Part shown: positions 51,577 through 61,597 of the stretch, piece after piece
How positions within the stretch are numbered: the stretch's first letter is position 1
Layout: the number at the start of each line of letters is the position of its first letter
Origin: Asparagopsis taxiformis
Taxonomy: Eukaryota > Rhodophyta > Florideophyceae > Bonnemaisoniales > Bonnemaisoniaceae
DNA length: 64,000 nt
Assembly: GCA_030407315.1 (NCBI GenBank)
Contig: JALQPE010000603.1
Coordinates: forward strand, 62,001-126,000
Direction: 5' to 3'
Notes under the pieces: generated by a model
What the model saw: only the letters and a program-made list of their open reading frames with translations
What the model was told of the DNA's origin: nothing
The model's database searches: none
Translations under genes and position numbers: made by a program

Positions 51577-52188
51577 GCATTCCAGGCAGCTGCATCGCCG
51601 GGTGCTGAGGATACGGTGGTGGACAGGTACTTTGCGGTGAAGAAGGCGTTGTTGGAAAACTTGGGGGTTATTGTTATGGAAGGCCTGTTGGCATCGTCCA
51701 CGGCTGGTAATGCGACGCATGAGTTGTTCGGTCACTTCGCTAGGCAGTTCCCGCTGGTTGAGGAGGTTGAAAAACCACAGAAACCCTCCCAGCAGTCTGA
51801 TTCTAACGATGACGACAGGGAGCCACAGGACGAGCCGCCAGCTTTCGCAAAGCCCGGCTTCGATCCTTCGCCGTGGCAGTTCATCCACAACGTGGGTGAT
51901 GCGAAGGACCGCATCGATGGTGGTCGTGGGCGCCTCTCTCTGCCGCGGCGTGAGTTGTGCGATAAGCTGGAGGAGGGTAATTTGGAGATGTACAAGAACA
52001 AGTTGGTGGCAGAGCTTGCTCTTGGTTTTTGTGCGGAGTTCTTGAAGTTGGGAATGGAGGGTGAGGATCCTGTCTTCTTCCCGAAGACAGGATTGCGGCT
52101 GCTTCTTACAGCAGATGGGGCTGCGGACCTTTTGATGTTGCGAGTGCAGTCGATGTTGCTTCAAGACTCGTGTACGGAAGCAGAGTAG
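51577..52188 (+). pseudogene. Truncated homologue of the 2OG dioxygenase (N-terminal domain only)
   Basis: Aligned with the gene at 4426-5784: RYFAVKKALLENLGVIVMEG with AYFHNCRTEINERGYTVMHN, HELFGHF with QELFRYF, WQFIHNVGD...GRGRL with WSPIVNTGD...GRARF, and FLKLGMEG...GLRLLLTADG with RLIGLEEC...GGRFLITGKG. It then diverges just before the position of the HxD iron ligands, so it cannot be catalytic. The frame is open upstream to 51499 without ATG, and 51558-51575 (CCTTTTCTTATAG) looks like a 3' splice site, which is why I start here. It follows the intact ParB-like gene on the same strand by 250 bp. Confidence 0.5.
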
Positions 52189-52351
52189 GCTTTCATCTCG
52201 GACCGTCGAGTAGCTCGGAACATGAGTATGTGATTGCAGTTCGTGTTGTACAACTCGTGCTTTCTGATGCGTTCCTGCAGAGAATGGATCCCAAGGATAG
52301 AGAATAATTGGTTGCTGGGCTCGAGGAGCAGCTTGTTCGAGGACTGAATCC

Positions 52352-52824
52352 GCTCTGAGGTGAAGTGAACCGGATCATCGCTGAGCGTAAAGCCGATAGA
52401 GAATTTGATGAGAGTTCGAGGCAGAGCACGCCGCATAGCGCGCCAACTGTTTTATCATCTAGAGAGCAGGATGCCAGTGATGTGCGTGAGGCGCCGGATA
52501 TTTATTCCACTTTGAAGACATGTGATATTGTATATGAAGTTGATGATGAAGATCGACTCCGGACAGCTTTTGCGTCATCTTCTAAAAGTGACTCTCTTTC
52601 TTATCTTCGAGCAAATAAGCAGCTTTGTAGAGTTTTATCGGAACAACTCGGGGGATATATCACTAACAGGGGACAATGAGGAACTCTTATCAGAGGCATT
52701 ACTGACTGAGATTCCATCAAATACAAGTACAATAGATGAGACGAGCTTCATGAGAGCCGGCACAGTGTTGATAAGGAGGATGAAAGTGAGCAGGTATCGC
52801 AGAGTTGGAACGGATGAGGAATAG
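52352..52824 (+). pseudogene. Remnant coding fragment, unrecognised
   Basis: Coding-like sequence in two phases: ERKADREFDESSRQS up to about 52660, then, one phase over, SLTGDNEELLSEALLTEIPS to 52824 (RRVGTDEE end). The composition resembles the acidic tails of the other element proteins. No domain recognised. The overlapping minus-strand frame (52161-52436) is an alternative reading. Confidence 0.3.
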
Positions 52825-54029
52825 CGGGCGCATAAGCGTCGGGTTTTGAAATAGCCTAAGTGCCGTTCATTTTTCGTGCTGGTTGGAAGGCGTCTGGCAA
52901 TCGTGTTTAATTGACGAGATACTAACATTAACGCTAGTGTGGGATTGGTGAACCAAGATCTTTCATTCTTCATGACAATCTCGCTGATATCATAGTGGCA
53001 TCGACTTATTCGTGTTAAATTATGCTTTGATAGATATATGTATGTCGCGTTATATAGATATCTATACGAAGAGCTTGGCAACTACAGACACTGTTTCCGA
53101 CTGTCCGAAACATGTTTCGTGATGTCAACAGACACTGCAGTGTCTGTTGACATCAACGAGCAGTCAGAAATGGAAGACGGATCTGTATGTGCTGCAGACA
53201 CTGGCGAAATATAGATATGGACATTTTAAAATGGGAAGGATATAAGTGCAGCTGATCGACGAATAGGTACAATAGGCATGGTGACTGCGATTCATATTGG
53301 AGTTGAATGGAGGAAAAACAATATTGGAGTATGTCATGCTCATCCTTTGAGATGGCTATCAATGCTGCAGCAATCTCATGAGACTAGAGATCTGGAGGTG
53401 GTAGGTGGAAGCGCGGAATTAGGGCTGGGGAATATTACTTTCCTTCTCAATGGGTGAAGAGTAGTAACTGGTGATAGCTGTACCGATGCTACGGGCCCGT
53501 AGTCACCCGGGTGAATCTAGTCGACGTATTGGCTTCACGGTGTATTACCGACGCAGATCTAATACCGCAACTGCTGTTCGGCTGATGAACTGAAATCCAA
53601 GCACTGATTTCTCGCCTACCGACATTGCAATATTTAAATTACACTACCATCGTTGAGTCGATTCAAGTTAAGTCACACCACGGCTGAAGGGATAAAACTA
53701 GACCAATTGAACTGTCATCTACATAGAGTCTGAGACGGGTGTTAGTTTGGTGTAGGCAAGGCAGCATACCTCGATTATTTTGCATTCTAGAGACATTCTT
53801 CCCTCCACCTCCACCATTTCCTGGTTGCAAGGGTTTGTGCTTGTAATCTATCTCCATGATGCGTTCCATTTCGACATTGAGCCGGTCAAGTCTAGCCAGA
53901 CCTCGGCAGTTTCCTACAATTCTTCACTAACGGTCACTCTATTCCAAATGAATTACCATCCCCAGCCGCTCTGTCATTGGCTGCCTGTCGGCTGGTCGCC
54001 TCTGGCCAGTGATAGTGCTGCACCTGGAC
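52825..54029. other. No gene seen; one perfect palindrome
   Basis: AT-rich with short frames only. It contains the perfect 36-bp palindrome 53120-53155. The left limit of CACTA copy C3 probably falls in or before this stretch, but no CACTACTG terminus was found. Confidence 0.35.
53120..53155. repeat. Perfect 36-bp palindrome
   Basis: Arms of 18 bp centred on CTGCAG (TGATGTCAACAGACACTG and its complement), no loop. Confidence 0.95.
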
Positions 54030-54363
54030 TGGGTAGACCCAAAATAATACCGGGTATTATTTTGCCATAGCAAAGGCCAGGTGTAACACTGACATTGGCT
54101 GTAGTGTAATCCGACAGAGTGGGCCCATAGCACTGCAGGAGCCTTTTTTTGAGGTGCAGCCTAGTACTCGAGAAAAGTCGAGATTATCCAGCTTGTATGC
54201 ATGACGGGCATTGGTAGTAGTATCCTGTTCATCTTCAAGTGAGATGCAGGCTCGAAGGAAGCGTCATGTTTTCCTGCTTGGATACCATTTCATTTGGGAT
54301 TAAAACTTTTAAAGTATCCAGAAGGAAAGATGCATCTATACTCAGCGACATTTCGACCTCCAA

Positions 54364-54900
54364 CTAAATCATAGGAACAGTATAGTCCTCTGGAAGCCCA
54401 TCATTTGCTATGAGCATGATTACAATTCTGGGAGGATGCTCACCATTCATTATCTCTATCTGGCCCTCAATGATCCGACCCGTATTAGGGTTGATTTCGT
54501 AATAGCTGTAGACGGGAATACTCTCGTTGATGACGTCGACGAGCCTGTAGTCGATTTTGCGAATGTCAACATATCTTTTCATACTGAATGGATCGATATG
54601 TAATGAACCATTGCGTGCCTTTAATGACCTTAAAATACTCTTAATACACTTCGAGTCTCGAGAGAAAAGAGCTATCAATCCACTTGGGAACATTCTATGG
54701 CCTATGCAGTACTTCAACTCCTTCCATGTCTACTTGCACAAACTGTACTGCTCTCAAGTGGAAGATAACACGACCCGATTCTGGATCCTCTGTCATAATA
54801 ATTTTGGGAACTCTAGCAGGCGGTGCTCACGATTAGTCTGTTTCATCTACAAAGGCTGTTCTCGTGGGGTCCTCTGTATACAGGAAATCTGGAGAAATGA
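54364..54900 (-). pseudogene. Decayed coding fragment, unrecognised
   Basis: Minus-strand coding signal in shifting frames: DPESGRVIFHLRAVQFVQVD near 54790-54720, then VDIRKIDYRLVDVINESIPV, and INPNTGRIIEGQIEIMNGEH to a stop at 54364. The two '(D/N)P-x-(S/T)GR-(V/I)I' segments look like tandem versions of one beta-rich unit. Stops and frameshifts lie between them. No family recognised. Confidence 0.4.
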
Positions 54901-55845
54901 GTAACACCATCCTTCTGATTCGAGAATCTGAAGAGTAAGACTATATAAATTACAGATATTCTTACTCCTGGACGCTCGGGTCCTCTCAAGTCGAGAAATG
55001 ATGGAGAACTTTGAACTGCCGGACAACACCAATTTTAAGTTTTCGGACTCGTTCTCAATGGCCGGGAAACCTGTTCAGGGCCCTCTTCCATGAGGAACTT
55101 TCGAGGGAGTTCTGCAACTTCAGTGGACACACCATCTGCAGCGAGCTAGGCAGAATTGGACACCATTTTATTGTTGGACTGAGTAGTTCTAGTTCAGATG
55201 CACCTCATCCTACCGTACACCATGTCGCCTCCGAGTAAAACTTTTTTCTATCTTCTCTAGATGTGTCTACACGACTGCTCAGAATTAGTCAACCTCTATC
55301 AAGGCGATGGTATCCATCGATACATGCTCCGCTTCTTTCTGGCCAGTTCCTTCGTCCAGGGACTGTCGGCATTCTGTAACAATGATTGCCCTCCACTTGG
55401 CAAAATATCCCTGAAAATAATACCGGGTATTATTCTTAGGTTTCATCCAGGGATTGCCTGTAGTCGGTACCAATGATTGCCCTCCACTTGGCAAAATATT
55501 CCTCAAAATAATACCCGGTATTATTTTCCGCACTACTCTGCCAGGTGGAGCCACGGCATTGGATGGGACTGCACAGGCCCCGAAGCTACTAGAGGCGTGC
55601 TCAATGACAGGGTAAAACTCTTAACCGTTGTAGACATGACGCTTTCTAGTCGCAGAGTGAGCTGAAAAATAAGAACGATAGTTATTGTTTCCAATACACC
55701 AGGTAGTACGTAGCATGCTACGGTGCACCTTTTCCACTCATATCCTAGACAGTTTCATATCTAAAGTTTTTTATTTCTCCCAAGTCTCTCTTGTAGTAAA
55801 AGCTTTTCTTCAAATGATGTGAAACTTTACTCTACGCTTCCATTA

Positions 55846-57369
55846 TCAATCTTCCTCATCAAGGAAAACTTCAACGTAGCTTTCACTCCCATCTTCTTCA
55901 TCTCCATGTCCGCTATCTTCCTCAAACGCTGTACTACGCTGTTCCAAGTGTTGTTCATCGAATTTTTCGTTAGTAATTGTCAGTACATCTTCGCAGAGAT
56001 GCCTCTTACAGATTCGCTCACTCGGCAACATCGCCTTTCCTAATTGTTTGAGCTCGTCTTGTACACTTTCTTCGAAGGTCTGACCTGATTGTACCTTGAA
56101 AATTCCTAGAATCCCGGAAGCGATTGCATAGACAAATCTGAGTGAATTGCAGGAACGTCGCAGGAAAAACGTTCTACTCGTGCATTGAAGGAAAGCAATT
56201 GCAGTGTTCAGGGCTACCTCCAGGATATTGATTCTCCTTCGGATCATCATTTTGGTCACACATCCCGATATCTCGACTTCGTACTGAATGATGACAACCA
56301 TTTCTTTCCGCTCAGTGATGAATTGTACCATGATCTCGGAATTCTTGTCATCCACAACTTTCCGTTCCTCAGGCCTTACATTTCCGTTGGTCACACGGGT
56401 ATCGGGGATAACGTCCATATCTCGAATGAGATCGTGAGTTGGAAACTCGAAAGTGATAGAAGCGTCCGTTTCCAACACTGGAGCGAACCCCAGTTCGACA
56501 AGGAATCGATGACGCACCTGTTCTCTAGACTTGTTCAGGAAACCGAGTACCTTTGTCAGCGCAACTTTCGAAACAGCCAAAGATATTTCACGCTTGCTCA
56601 ACTGTCCACCATTTCTATCTGTTTTCCTCCGCTTCCTAGCCCCTCCGTCAATGCTTCCTGCAGGCTGGTTTCGGCCATCGCCAGGGGCACCATAAACAAC
56701 TTCTTCGATTATTTTGTCCGGAATGTACTTGTTCTCCTTCCAGACGTTGAACGCATTCGAATCGCTTCCAGAGCTCGAGCCTTCCACTGTACGGCCTGTA
56801 CCCGACTTTTCCTTCTGAATGTTCCGCAGGAGAGACATCACCACTTGGAATCGAAGCTCGATGTTGTTCTTCCCGGTGTTGGATTGGAACACATCTCTCT
56901 TGTCATTGCTCTGCTTCGCAAACATCATTGCAGAGAGCAGCCTGCACCCACGGAGGTCGTAGATTCCTTGGTTGGTGTAAATTGTCGCCCCAGCATCAAT
57001 CTTGTCGACCAGCAAAGGTACCACACTTCCAAATACTGCACACAGAAAATTGTAAGAAAACGATAGTTCTGCTGACTGCGAGATGCGCAAACGGTCCCTG
57101 TCCTTGTCAGTCATCCCCTTCTTCGAAGTGCCCTGATTCTGCTGTAATAAACCATCACAGATGCCTTTCACACCCTGTAGTTCCGTTACTATAAACTCGA
57201 CGCGACTCATCAGCTTTTCGATTTGCTGGCGTTGTGACGTTCGATCATCGTCAATTTCATCCATCCTCTCCCCAATACGACGAATTTCCCCAGTCACTGT
57301 CCTGAATCCCTCTCGAATAATCCCTGCTAGGCAGTCATTTGGATTTTCCTCACGACGCTGAGATTCCAT
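55846..57369 (-). CDS. Second orphan protein of the CACTA element, 507 residues
   Basis: Intact frame from the ATG at 57369. Residues about 25-80 form a coiled coil (RIGERMDEIDD, QQIEKLMSRVEFIVTELQGV). A conserved globular part follows (FSYNFLCAVFGSVVPLLVDK, GIYDLRGCRLLSAMMF). Next come a Ser/Gly linker, a basic ARKRRKTDR patch (nuclear-localisation-like), a second helical domain (VALTKVLGFLNKSREQV) and an acidic tail (EEDSGHGDEEDG). No catalytic motif is recognised. It is encoded next to the right terminus and convergent with the first orphan gene in C2. A truncated copy is at 29820-30628. It may be the element's DNA-binding or accessory protein; this is inferred from position and composition. 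Confidence 0.6.
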   Translation of the reverse strand: MESQRREENPNDCLAGIIREGFRTVTGEIRRIGERMDEIDDDRTSQRQQIEKLMSRVEFIVTELQGVKGICDGLLQQNQGTSKKGMTDKDRDRLRISQSAELSFSYNFLCAVFGSVVPLLVDKIDAGATIYTNQGIYDLRGCRLLSAMMFAKQSNDKRDVFQSNTGKNNIELRFQVVMSLLRNIQKEKSGTGRTVEGSSSGSDSNAFNVWKENKYIPDKIIEEVVYGAPGDGRNQPAGSIDGGARKRRKTDRNGGQLSKREISLAVSKVALTKVLGFLNKSREQVRHRFLVELGFAPVLETDASITFEFPTHDLIRDMDVIPDTRVTNGNVRPEERKVVDDKNSEIMVQFITERKEMVVIIQYEVEISGCVTKMMIRRRINILEVALNTAIAFLQCTSRTFFLRRSCNSLRFVYAIASGILGIFKVQSGQTFEESVQDELKQLGKAMLPSERICKRHLCEDVLTITNEKFDEQHLEQRSTAFEEDSGHGDEEDGSESYVEVFLDEED

Positions 57370-57689
57370 CTTCCGTCAAACTTCGCCTCTCGTTCCAATC
57401 GCAGAGTGTCACTCCAAACGCTTTTCCTGCAACGAGAATGCTAGCAATAGTAACAAATAATTCCAACTACTCTACTCATATCCTCGGAAAACGACCGATT
57501 TTCTCCTACCTTTTTGTAACGGTCATTTCCATGTGACCATGCATCCTCTACACTTCTCACTACTAGTAGCTTCAGAATAGTTTCCTCTCTTCTCTACTTG
57601 AACTCACATGCGAACACATTGTACAACACTATCCTGGACAACTATTCCAATATTGAATCTCAGAAAATACCAATCACCAATTACTATCA

Positions 57690-58060
57690 AGGCAGTACTT
57701 GCAGGCAGTACAATTCACTGCCGCAGCCAGTATATTTTACTGCCTGATTCTAATGCCAGGTCATTTGCCAGGGCAGTACTGTATGGCAGTACATTCCATT
57801 GCAAAAATCATCAAAAATCACTGCATTGCACTACTGCCCTGTGGTACCAGCAAAAATTAATAGAATTTGCTATCGTACAGTACTACATTCTGCTACATTC
57901 CGTACTGCCAGGAAATTTTGTATTTTACTGCCTGCGGCACTAGAACTGAAAAAATTAAAATAGTAATTTTACTGCCTCAGGCACCAAATTGCTCAGGCAG
58001 TGTTTTTTACTGCCTCAGGCAGTAAATTTACTGCATTTTTTAATCTCAAACTCAGTAGTG
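57690..58060. repeat. Right subterminal repeats and terminus of C3
   Basis: Nearly identical to 30945-31318 (GGCAGTA/TACTGCC units, TTTTTTACTGCCTCAGGCAG block, ACTCAGTAGTG end). Flanking triplet TAG. Confidence 0.8.
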
Positions 58061-60459
58061 TAGGAAGTCGTCCATGCTGATTGCGAAGTGGAAGTACGTG
58101 GTGGTTGAGTGGATGAGGGAGAAAAGGGTGGGGTCTATGTGGGATTGTGTGTACCCGCAGGATTTGAGGAAGCGGAAAAGATCTGTGGAGTAGATGTGTG
58201 CGGCCGGTGGAGTGCCGTAAATATTGCGGACGAGGATTCCAGTTTAGTCTTTGTGCTTCAGTGTGCCGTTGAAGCGCGGGGGTAGTTTCACGTACACAGT
58301 GTGGAACGGGTCGTAGAGTTCATGGATGTAAGCTGATTTGATGTCGAATGCTTCTATGTTGAGGTTGTATGCGGCAGTAATGGCGAAAATGAGTCTGATG
58401 GTCGTGCGTTCTGCCATGTGCGTGGAAGTGTGGAGAGGGTCATAGTGGAGGCCAGGGATCATGCGGTCACCGCGGACGGTGATCCGGGCTTTGCGGCGTT
58501 CGATGCTTCCTTCGGTGTTCCTTTTGTATCTGTAGGCCATTTTGAGGGGGATAATGCGAGTTTGTTTAGGAACGGATGACGAGGGTACCCAGGATATGGT
58601 TTTGGTGGCGTCAATTGTTTCGAGCTCGTCGTCATGGGCTGCGGACCACTTTTTGCATCTAAGTACATGCGGGCTTGGTTGGGGGAGGATGGTGCAGGGC
58701 TGTTTGGAGTGATTTGCCGTGGTATGTCGGGTGATTTGATGTGAAATGCGGCGTTTGTGGTGAGGAGCGGATCGGTTGACTGGAAATAGGGTTTGAAGTC
58801 GGTGGCCCGTATGTTGTGTAGTCGTCTGGGGGAGAGGGTTTCTACGTAGACATGGCATGGATGTGCCGAAGAGGTATCGTGCGGGGAGAGCTTTGGGGCT
58901 GAGTTTGGAGCTTCTTTTGTGTAAGGGGATGGTGCCTATTTGGCCGAATATGAGTAGCCGCGTGGGGCGTGGACGGATGCCGTGCCATTGTTCGTAGGGT
59001 GTGGTGTCCGACAGAGTCTGTGCTGCTGTGGGAGAGCATGTTTTGTGTAAAGACTGCGTCTTTGTGTGCGTACTCCCAGTATGTGTCGGGGAGTCCGGAA
59101 TGTAGTAAGTATGCTCGAGTGGCTTCCATGGTGGTGCGGTTTACCCTTTCTGCGATGGAGTTTTCTTGGGGTTGGTAGGAGACTGTGGTTGAGAATTTTG
59201 TTCCGAGCTGGTGGAAGTAAGTTTGGATGGATGTCTGGGTGAATTCTTTTGCATTGTCGGAGCGGAAATGGCGTGGTGGGCGGTCATGCTGGGTGCAGAC
59301 AAGATTGATAATTTTGGAGATCGATGCGGAGACGGCGGCTCGCGACGGGAGGTATTCAACTATGAGGAATCTTGTGGCTGCGTCAATGAAGGTGACGAAA
59401 TAAGAGTTTCCTTTTGTGGATTTGGTGGGGATCGGGCCGCATATGTCGGAGCTAATGAATTCTCCAGGGGAGTAGTTGTGGGAGGTGCGATGGTGTGGCC
59501 GAATGGATTGTTTGCCTGGTGCGCATGCAGAGCATGTAGTTGCTGTCACCGTTATGTCTGCTGGGAGTAGTTGGAGACAATTTGATTTGGACATCGCTGA
59601 GAGGCGCTTGTTCGGTGCGTGATTGAGTCTGAGGTGCCATTCGAGTGTCTCTTTTACCTTTGGGGTCTGGGGTTTGTTTGTGGCGGGGTTGTGGGTATGC
59701 TGGAGTGTTTTGGGAATGGGCTGGCGGTGTGTGTGTGTTGGTGTGCTGTGGGAGGGTGTTGGTTGTGTGGGGCTGGGTCCTGGTGGTGGTCTGGGGGGGG
59801 GTTTGACGTCTTGGAGCGAGGCTGGCTGGGGATGAGGGTTGGGGTGACTTTTGCGGGCTTCTGTCGCGGGGTGGGGATACAGCGTGCGCCTTTTGCAGGG
59901 AGTGGGGTGGAGATTTCTTTATGTGAGGTCCCTGGCTCTGTAGCTATATGTGTTTCACGGACACAGTACATGTTGTTGCGCCATTCCGCTGTAAGCACGA
60001 TGCGAGGTCGTGTGGGATGTTTGGTGTTGATGACGAAAGCACGTGAGGGAGTGAATGTGACTTCTCCATATTCTTGGGCTAGGTCATGAACGGAGAGGAG
60101 GTTGGGGAGATGGATGGGTTTGCAACCGCAGGGATGGAAATGTGTGCTAGTGGGAATTTTAAGTGGGGGACTCCTCTTTATGTGCAAGGTACGACTTGGT
60201 TAGCTGCTGTGACGGAGGCAGACGGTTTTCGGATGGGGTGCATTGCCATGGTTGGGCGGGTGACGTGGGAGGGGTGTGCGCCGGAGTCTAGTATGAACGT
60301 ACCGTCGCTGGATTGGTTCGTAGTTGGCAGTGGTTCTATTTCTGGGTTCATAGTAGGCGTGAAAAGGGCTCTTTTTGCGTGGTTGCCGCGCCTAGGGGGG
60401 CTTTTAGGGCAGTTGTGGGGGCTTGGTGATGTGTTCTTTGGGTGGTGGGGTGGCGGCAT
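58061..60459 (-). pseudogene. Copia pol: protease, integrase, partial reverse transcriptase
   Basis: Protease active site FILDSGAHPSHV near 60240. GAG-pre-integrase-like NLLSVHDLAQEYGEV (about 60095). Integrase at 58842-59594 with the zinc-site CSAC and the catalytic triad D50, D113 (RSDNAKEF) and E149 (NSIAER), numbered in that frame. Reverse transcriptase from about 58640 (KWSAAHDDELETI, WVPSSS, FDIKSAYIHELY). A TAA at 58244 interrupts it, yet the same frame continues VRNIYGTPPAAHIYS, SHIDPTLFSL and the catalytic box ISMDDFL, ending at the CACTA insertion. The frame shifts between protease and integrase. Dead copy. Confidence 0.75.
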
Positions 60460-61226
60460 AGGGAGTCAGAGTGCTGTGGTTTGAATCCGAGAGAGGTGTG
60501 GTAGGAGCACGGATGGCGGGGTGCTGGTGTGACACGGCGTCGGTTGCGGGGTGGAGGGAGATGGTTGTAGAAGGTGTGTGTGAGTTTCTGCGGGATTATC
60601 GGTGGTTGGGGTTCTTCTTCAAGCTTTATGAAGTCTTGAAGGTTGTGCATGCGTATGGAGAATTCTTTGATGGATCTTGGGGTGTTTCCGGCTAGGAGCT
60701 TTCCCATTTCGATGTCTTTGCGGGAATGTTTCAGCCCTGTGAGCATGAGGTCGACGGTGGTTGCTTCGTCGTTGATGAGTAGGTAGTTCGCGGATATCAT
60801 GCGGTCGCGGAGGGATGCATGAGTGGATATGTAGTCGTTGATGGGGGTGTGGTCGAGAAAGCGGATAGACTCAGCTTCTCTGCGGAGGGATTGGTGATCG
60901 GCGAGTGCATTGGAGGAAATTTCTCCTTCGATGCGTTGGAGAAGTTGGAAGGGTGTATTGGAGGACATGTTGCGCTTCACCACTCTCGTGGCGATGGTGG
61001 CTGGGAGTGATAGTATAATGAGGGCCGTGAGAGCGTGTTGAGTACGGTGATGAGAAGTGTTTTCCTGTAGGGACGTGTCGGATGTTAAGTGTATGGATAC
61101 GCCGTGGGCGGTGGCGGTAGCGTGAAGAGTAGCAAACCACGGGTTGGGATTTTCGGGGGTGAACGTGGTCAGGGCAGGAAAGCTGATGGTGGGTGGGTCT
61201 GTGGACGGTGATGTGATGTCAGTCAT
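60348..61226 (-). pseudogene. Copia gag
   Basis: The frame is open from 61568, but the Met at 61226 (MTDITSPSTDPP) is the likely gag start, the region before it being leader/LTR. The capsid-type region (NPNPWFATLHATATAHGVSI, RTQHALTALIILSLPA, FQLLQRIEGEI, INDYISTHASLRDRM) matches the Copia UBN2-like gag layout. A zinc-knuckle-like C-x2-H...H-x4-C (CSYHTSLGF...LC) lies near the end. This frame has no internal stop. I call it a pseudogene because the element is truncated and pol is broken. Confidence 0.65.
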
Positions 61227-61335
61227 GTTGTGGTATGGAGTGGATGATGCGGATAGCGAGATGGATCGGGTTGTGATGAATCGAAGGTAGCGGAGGTGTC
61301 TTGGAGTGTCGTCAGGTAGCGATGGGACCATAACC

Positions 61336-61597
61336 TGTGAAGTCTTGAGAGTCCGATGACCCTTTTTGTTTATTGATCCGGCGTCCGGTGCTATAAATAT
61401 TGACGGAATAGTTAATTTGTAATTGAGATCTCTAGGTGTTATTTGATAATGGGTGCATTGCTGTGAGGAGGCGAGATTTGTCCTCACAATCTCTTCACAA
61501 AGTCCCCACATGTCCTCGGGTTGACACGTGTGACGCAGCACACGTGTAGCCATGAGTGTTCGTTCCATTTGTTATCATAAGCACTCAAATTACAACA
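61336..61597 (-). repeat. Probable 5' LTR of the Copia element
   Basis: The minus strand begins TGTTGTAATTTGAG (61597) and ends CACA (61336) just before GGTTATGGTCCC, a plausible primer-binding region. TG...CA ends and the position before gag fit an LTR of about 262 bp. The second LTR is absent, so the limits are unconfirmed. Confidence 0.35.

Larger units (their letters stand above)
54030..58060. mobile_element. CACTA-type element, right part (copy C3)
   Basis: The right terminus ACTCAGTAGTG ends at 58060 and the sequence matches C2 nearly base for base back to about 56560 (29820 in C2). Here the minus-strand orphan gene is complete. The ATACCGGGTATTATTTTGCC motif of the 118-bp array occurs at about 54045, 55415 and 55510. 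The left terminus was not found, so the start is arbitrary. It is inserted in a Copia pol gene at 58061. Confidence 0.6.
58061..61597 (-). mobile_element. Copia-type LTR retrotransposon, 5' part, cut by CACTA copy C3
   Basis: Gene order on the minus strand is gag, protease, integrase, reverse transcriptase, the order that defines Copia/Ty1. A likely 5' LTR precedes gag. The pol gene stops abruptly at 58061, just after the catalytic DD of reverse transcriptase, where the CACTA terminus begins. RNase H and the 3' LTR are not present in the window next to the other side of C3. Several stops and phase changes show the copy is inactive. Confidence 0.75.

Noticed and set aside
53663..53869. Minus-strand YVDDSSIGLVLS resembling a retroelement RNase H or RT motif
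   Set aside because: Isolated motif, with no further pol similarity on either side.
55532..55545. CACTACTCTG as a possible left terminus of CACTA copy C3
   Set aside because: It differs from CACTACTG, lacks GGCAGTA subterminal repeats behind it, and its flank (CCG) does not match TAG at 58061.
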